A stretch of DNA of 9,259 nucleotides from Candidatus Omnitrophota bacterium (GTDB lineage: Bacteria > Omnitrophota > Omnitrophia > Omnitrophales > Danuiimicrobiaceae). The stretch is from contig JACQQT010000026.1 of the NCBI GenBank assembly GCA_016206815.1, positions 1-9,259 of the forward strand, read 5' to 3'. Positions 6,090 to 9,259 of the stretch are shown here, in pieces. Below the pieces are notes generated by a model. The model did no database searches. It saw nothing but the letters and a program-made list of their open reading frames with translations, and had not been told where the DNA came from. The first letter of the stretch is position 1. The number at the start of each line of letters is the position of its first letter. A program made the position numbers and the translations under genes.

Positions 6090-7270
6090 GTCGTATTGCA
6101 CCTCATGGCGGGAAGTTGGTGAATCGCGAGCTGAGCGGAAAGGAAAGCGGGGAGGCGAAGGCGCGCGCAAAAAAATTGCCGGTGCTCGTGCTTTCCGATC
6201 GTGAGCTCTGCGATCTGGAGATGATCGCCACCGGCGCGATGAGCCCTTTGGAAGGATTTATGACGAAGGACGATTACGAAGCGTGTCTCAATCAGAAGCG
6301 GCTTGCCAACGGTTTGGTCTGGACGCTTCCGGTGACCAAATCCATTACGTCTGAGGAGAAGACCAAAATTTCGAACGAAAAAGAAGTCGCCTTTGCGGAT
6401 TCGAAGGGTGCTTTGCTGGCTTCACTTGAGGTGCGCGAAATTTTTCCTCACGACAAGAAGAAACAAGCGCAGGCAGTTTACGGAACGGTTGATGAGGCAC
6501 ATCCCGGGGTGGCACAGATTTTTAAAATGGGAGAATTTTTCATCGGCGGGAAAATTTCTTTGTTCCAGCACCCCGTTTATTCGGATTTTAATGAATACCG
6601 CATGGACCCGAAGCAAACACGCGAATATTTTCAGAAGAAAAATTGGGGGACCATCGTGGCGTTTCAGACGCGCAATCCGATTCACCGTGCCCACGAGTAT
6701 TTGACCAAATGTGCCCTCGAAACGGTGGACGGGCTCATGATCCATCCGCTGGTCGGGGAAACCAAGAGCGACGATGTGCCGGCCCGCGTGCGCATGGAGT
6801 GTTACAAAGTATTGATTGAAAAATATTATCCGAAGGATCACGTGCTGCTTTCCGTCTTTCCGGCGGCGATGCGCTATGCCGGCCCTCGGGAGGCCGTGTG
6901 GCATGCCATTTGCCGGAAAAATTACGGCTGCACGCATTTTATTGTGGGCCGGGATCATGCCGGCTGTAATAAACCGGACGGGAAATCTTATTACGGAACC
7001 TATGATGCCCAGCGGATTTTCGATGAATTCAAGGCCGAGGAGATTGGAATTGAAATTTACAGATTCGAGCATTCCTTCTATGATAAGAAGACCGGGGGAA
7101 TCGTGAGTTTCAAGACGGCTCCGGCCGAGGCAGAACAGTTGAGTGTCTCCGGCACCAAGCTTCGCGAGATGCTGAGGGCAGGTGAGCTTCCGCCTCCTGA
7201 AATCACGCGTCCCGAAGTCGCCAAAATTTTAATTGAAGCCATGCGGGAAAAAGCAGGAAGCAAAACTTAA
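6086..7270 (+). CDS. sat: Sulfate adenylyltransferase (ATP sulfurylase), single-chain Sat type
   Basis: This 394-residue protein converts sulfate and ATP to APS and pyrophosphate, the entry step for sulfate. It is the homo-oligomeric Sat/Met3 type, not the CysDN heterodimer. Motifs: PHGG (6-9) at the N-terminus, ATGAMSPLEGFM (48-59), QTRNPIHRAHEYL (194-206) containing the QxRNPxHxxH active-site signature, VGRDHAG (287-293), YGTYDAQ (303-309) and SGTKLREML (355-363). Length matches stand-alone bacterial Sat. There is no C-terminal APS-kinase domain, consistent with the separate cysC. The start ATG 6086 overlaps the cysH stop (ATGA), with GGAAGGAAG at 6071-6079 as ribosome site. It probably works in the assimilatory direction given cysH and cysC in the same operon; no dissimilatory aprAB or dsr genes are in the window. 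Confidence 0.96.
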   Translation: MSRIAPHGGKLVNRELSGKESGEAKARAKKLPVLVLSDRELCDLEMIATGAMSPLEGFMTKDDYEACLNQKRLANGLVWTLPVTKSITSEEKTKISNEKEVAFADSKGALLASLEVREIFPHDKKKQAQAVYGTVDEAHPGVAQIFKMGEFFIGGKISLFQHPVYSDFNEYRMDPKQTREYFQKKNWGTIVAFQTRNPIHRAHEYLTKCALETVDGLMIHPLVGETKSDDVPARVRMECYKVLIEKYYPKDHVLLSVFPAAMRYAGPREAVWHAICRKNYGCTHFIVGRDHAGCNKPDGKSYYGTYDAQRIFDEFKAEEIGIEIYRFEHSFYDKKTGGIVSFKTAPAEAEQLSVSGTKLREMLRAGELPPPEITRPEVAKILIEAMREKAGSKT

Positions 7271-7282
7271 AAAGGCAGCCAG

Positions 7283-8536
7283 ATGGGTTTTGTCAAAGGT
7301 TTGAAGTGTCGAGAATGCGGCAGGACATACAAAGCAGAGGCGATCTATGTCTGCGAATTTTGCTTTGGGTCGCTTGAGGTCGACTATGATTACGACGCGC
7401 TGAAAAAGAAAGTCACTCGCCAGCGGATTGCCTCGGGCCCAAGCAGTTTGTGGCGGTATCGGGATCTCCTGCCGCTGGACGGGGAGCCTACGGTTGGGTT
7501 TTATTCCGGTTTTACGCCGCTCGTGAAAGCAGACCGGCTCGCTAACGAATTGGGCATCCGGGAACTTTACATCAAGGATGATTCGGTTTGTCACCCCACC
7601 TTGTCATTTAAGGATCGCGTAGTGGCGGTCGCCCTTTCAAAAGCAAAGGAGCTCGGTTTCGATACGGTGGCCTGCGCTTCGACCGGCAATTTGGCCAATG
7701 CCGTTTCGGCACACGGAGCTTGGGCAGGGCTGAAGCGCTATATTTTTATTCCCTACGATTTGGAGCAGGCAAAAGTTTTGGGCACACTCGTTTTTGCGCC
7801 GAATTTGATTATGGTGAGGGGCAATTATGACGATGTCAACCGGCTGTCGAGTGAAATAGCGGCCAAATATCACTGGGGTTTCGTGAATATCAACATTCGT
7901 CCTTATTATGCCGAGGGGTCAAAGACCTTTGGTTTTGAAATTGCCGAGCAATTGGGATGGCGGACGCCTGACCATGTCGTTTGCCCTGTGGCAAGCGGTT
8001 CGCTTTTGACTAAAATTTGGAAAGGGTTTAAGGAATTTGAGAAACTGGGCCTGATTGATTCGGTTAAAACCTCTTTGCATTGTGCACAGCCGGAAGGTTG
8101 TTCTCCGGTTGCCGATATGATTCTTTCAGGTGCGGATGCAATTCGGCCGGTCAAACCCAAAACCATCGCCAAGTCGCTTGCGATCGGCAATCCTGCCGAC
8201 GGCTACTATGCGCGGGACGTCGTGGCGCAAAGCGGCGGAACCGCCGGGATTGCCAGCGATGATGAAATCCGGGAGGGAATTCAGCTGTTGGCTCAGGCGG
8301 AAGGAATTTTTACCGAGACGGCGGGAGGCGTGACCGTTGCCGTCGCCAAAAAATTAGTTGAAGCAGGCAAGATTGCCAAGAATCAATCCATTGTGATTGC
8401 CATTACCGGAAACGGGCTTAAAACGCAGGACGCCGTTCAAAGTTCGCTTCAAAAAGCGCTTGAAATTGAGCCGAGTTTGAAATCATTTGAAAGTAAAATT
8501 TTAGCTAGCGTTCCATCAGGGTCATCTATAAAATAA
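7283..8536 (+). CDS. thrC: Threonine-synthase-like PLP enzyme with N-terminal zinc ribbon
   Basis: This is a 417-residue fold-type II PLP enzyme. An N-terminal zinc ribbon (C9, C12, C24, C27) precedes the catalytic domain, as in a threonine-synthase subgroup. PLP features: SFKDR with Schiff-base K110 (108-112), the phosphate/carboxylate loop ASTGNLANA (132-140), the VASGS loop (237-241), KSLAIGNPADG (297-307), ETAGGVTVA (345-353) and ITGNGLKT (374-381). The usual activity is conversion of O-phosphohomoserine to threonine. Small departures from common ThrC sequences are HPTLSFKDRVV in place of NPTxSFKDRGM. The location, 12 bases after sat and 23 before a CysO-like sulfur carrier, raises the possibility that it also, or instead, uses sulfur from the carrier (see findings). 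The gene symbol reflects family membership, not proven activity. Start ATG 7283; only a weak AGGCAG precedes it, so coupling to sat translation is likely. Confidence 0.82.
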   Translation: MGFVKGLKCRECGRTYKAEAIYVCEFCFGSLEVDYDYDALKKKVTRQRIASGPSSLWRYRDLLPLDGEPTVGFYSGFTPLVKADRLANELGIRELYIKDDSVCHPTLSFKDRVVAVALSKAKELGFDTVACASTGNLANAVSAHGAWAGLKRYIFIPYDLEQAKVLGTLVFAPNLIMVRGNYDDVNRLSSEIAAKYHWGFVNINIRPYYAEGSKTFGFEIAEQLGWRTPDHVVCPVASGSLLTKIWKGFKEFEKLGLIDSVKTSLHCAQPEGCSPVADMILSGADAIRPVKPKTIAKSLAIGNPADGYYARDVVAQSGGTAGIASDDEIREGIQLLAQAEGIFTETAGGVTVAVAKKLVEAGKIAKNQSIVIAITGNGLKTQDAVQSSLQKALEIEPSLKSFESKILASVPSGSSIK

Positions 8537-8559
8537 ATAGAGTAAAACTAGGAGCTTAC

Positions 8560-8835
8560 ATGGCTGTTAAGGTTCGAATTCCGACACCGCTTCAGAAATT
8601 GACGCAAGAGAAGGCAGAAGTTGAGGCCACCGCGAAAACCATTAAGGATTTGATCGAAGCTTTAAATCAGTCTTATCCCGGGATTAAAGAACGGATTTGC
8701 GATGAGCAGGGCAACCTCCGCCGTTTCGTGAATGTTTTTTTGAACGAAGAAGATATCCGTTTTCTTGGAAAAGAAAAAACTCCTCTTAAAGACGGCGATG
8801 AAGTCTCCATCGTTCCTGCCATCGCGGGCGGCTAA
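8560..8835 (+). CDS. CysO/MoaD/ThiS-family ubiquitin-like sulfur carrier protein
   Basis: This is a 91-residue beta-grasp protein ending in the diagnostic Gly-Gly (90-91), exposed without processing. It is closer to CysO of mycobacteria than to classical MoaD or ThiS: IPTPL near the N-terminus, YPGIKERI (39-46), LRRFVNVFLNEEDIRF (53-68) and DGDEVSIVPAIAGG (78-91) parallel the corresponding CysO segments. In that system an E1-like enzyme adenylates the C-terminus, sulfur is loaded as a thiocarboxylate, CysM transfers it to O-phosphoserine and a JAMM protease (Mec) releases cysteine. None of those partners is in the window. It could alternatively serve molybdopterin or methionine synthesis. Start: ATG 8560 with AGGAG at 8550-8554. 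bioB begins 9 bases after its stop. The sulfur-operon setting favours amino-acid sulfur transfer. Confidence 0.85.
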   Translation: MAVKVRIPTPLQKLTQEKAEVEATAKTIKDLIEALNQSYPGIKERICDEQGNLRRFVNVFLNEEDIRFLGKEKTPLKDGDEVSIVPAIAGG

Positions 8836-8844
8836 ACTTTTTTC

Positions 8845-9259
8845 ATGACGCTTACCATCGAATCCATCACAGAGCTGAAAGAGCGCGTGATTCAGGGCGG
8901 TGAGATTACCCGGGACGAAGCGCTCGCCCTGATGGGCATTCAAGATGCCAAACTCCTAGACTTCCTCCGGGAAGCAGCCCACCAAATTACCCTCGCCTTC
9001 AATTCCAACAAGGCGGGTTTGTGTTCCCTGATTAATGCGAAGAGTTACTTGTGCGGGGAAGACTGCGGTTTTTGCGCCCAGTCCGTCCGTTTTGAAACTT
9101 CGGCGGCGCGTTATGAACTGCTGGAACCCGAAGTGATCGCAGAAGCAGCGAAGAAAGCGGAGCAATTCGGCGCTCAAAATTTTTGCATCGTCACAAGCGG
9201 CGGCGCTTTGAATCAGGCCGAGTTTGAAAGCATCCTTGGCGTCGTCGAACGATTGAAGC
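8845..9259 (+). CDS. bioB: Biotin synthase, N-terminal part (runs off the window)
   Basis: The frame is open to the window end; 138 codons are visible of an expected 310-370. This is a radical SAM enzyme that inserts sulfur into dethiobiotin. The [4Fe-4S]/SAM motif is CGEDCGFC (C70, C74, C77), preceded by GLCSLINAKSYL and followed by AQSVRFETSAARYELL, the biotin-synthase context rather than that of HydE, ThiH or lipoyl synthase. An IVTSGG stretch near 112-117 is also typical. The N-terminal helical segment (KERVIQGGEITRDEALAL) matches the BioB extension. Start ATG 8845 is 9 bases after the sulfur-carrier stop with only a poor upstream GGCGG, so translation is probably coupled. The downstream cluster-ligand cysteines and the arginine for the auxiliary [2Fe-2S] cluster are outside the window. 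Confidence 0.85.
   Translation, partial: MTLTIESITELKERVIQGGEITRDEALALMGIQDAKLLDFLREAAHQITLAFNSNKAGLCSLINAKSYLCGEDCGFCAQSVRFETSAARYELLEPEVIAEAAKKAEQFGAQNFCIVTSGGALNQAEFESILGVVERLK

Noticed and set aside
6422..7072. Minus-strand open frame of 216 codons opposite sat
   Set aside because: It mirrors a strongly conserved enzyme gene, has no domain or ribosome site, and its composition is that of an antisense shadow.
8500..8559. Separate promoter for the sulfur-carrier gene (TATAAAAT at 8527-8534)
   Set aside because: A -10-like sequence exists, but no -35 match stands at the right distance. The AT-rich end of the upstream gene explains it.
1..9259. CRISPR array, tRNA, rRNA, insertion sequence or phage genes
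   Set aside because: No regularly spaced repeats, no transposase or integrase motifs and no RNA-gene structures were seen; gaps between genes are too short to hide them.

Overview
The window comes from a bacterium of roughly balanced base composition. It is densely packed, and every gene reads on the + strand. The left third (1-3693) deals with carbohydrate. It holds the 3' part of a large glucoamylase-like glycoside hydrolase related to the hydrolase/transferase part of cyclic beta-1,2-glucan synthases, a small secreted beta-sandwich carbohydrate-binding-like protein, and a ROK-family regulator. The hydrolase's N-terminal module and the small secreted protein look like versions of one domain. 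A strong intrinsic terminator at 3728-3760 closes this block.

The right two thirds (about 3750-9259) form one tight, apparently co-transcribed sulfur-assimilation operon: APS kinase (cysC), a PHP-domain phosphoesterase, 4Fe-4S APS/PAPS reductase (cysH), ATP sulfurylase (sat), a zinc-ribbon threonine-synthase-like PLP enzyme, a CysO/MoaD-type sulfur carrier ending in Gly-Gly, and biotin synthase (bioB, cut by the window end). Junctions are 4-base ATGA overlaps or gaps of 9-23 bases. In outline, sat makes APS from sulfate, cysH reduces APS to sulfite, and cysC diverts some APS to PAPS. The PHP enzyme is well placed to remove the by-product PAP. The sulfur carrier could deliver reduced sulfur as a protein thiocarboxylate, possibly to the neighbouring PLP enzyme. 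Sulfite reductase, a carrier-activating E1-like enzyme and a CysM-type enzyme are not in the window.

A 60-bp double-hairpin dispersed repeat of the 'VIPAQAGIQ' type sits inside the operon. It supplies the last 19 codons and the stop of cysC and ends 9 bases before the PHP start codon.

The organism cannot be fixed from the sequence. The repeat type, the glucan-enzyme/binding-domain pair and the gene mix would suit an uncultivated Gram-negative lineage such as Omnitrophota, or a deltaproteobacterium-like group. This is a low-confidence inference. No RNA genes, insertion sequences, phage genes or CRISPR arrays were seen, and no gene-free stretch exceeds 164 bases.
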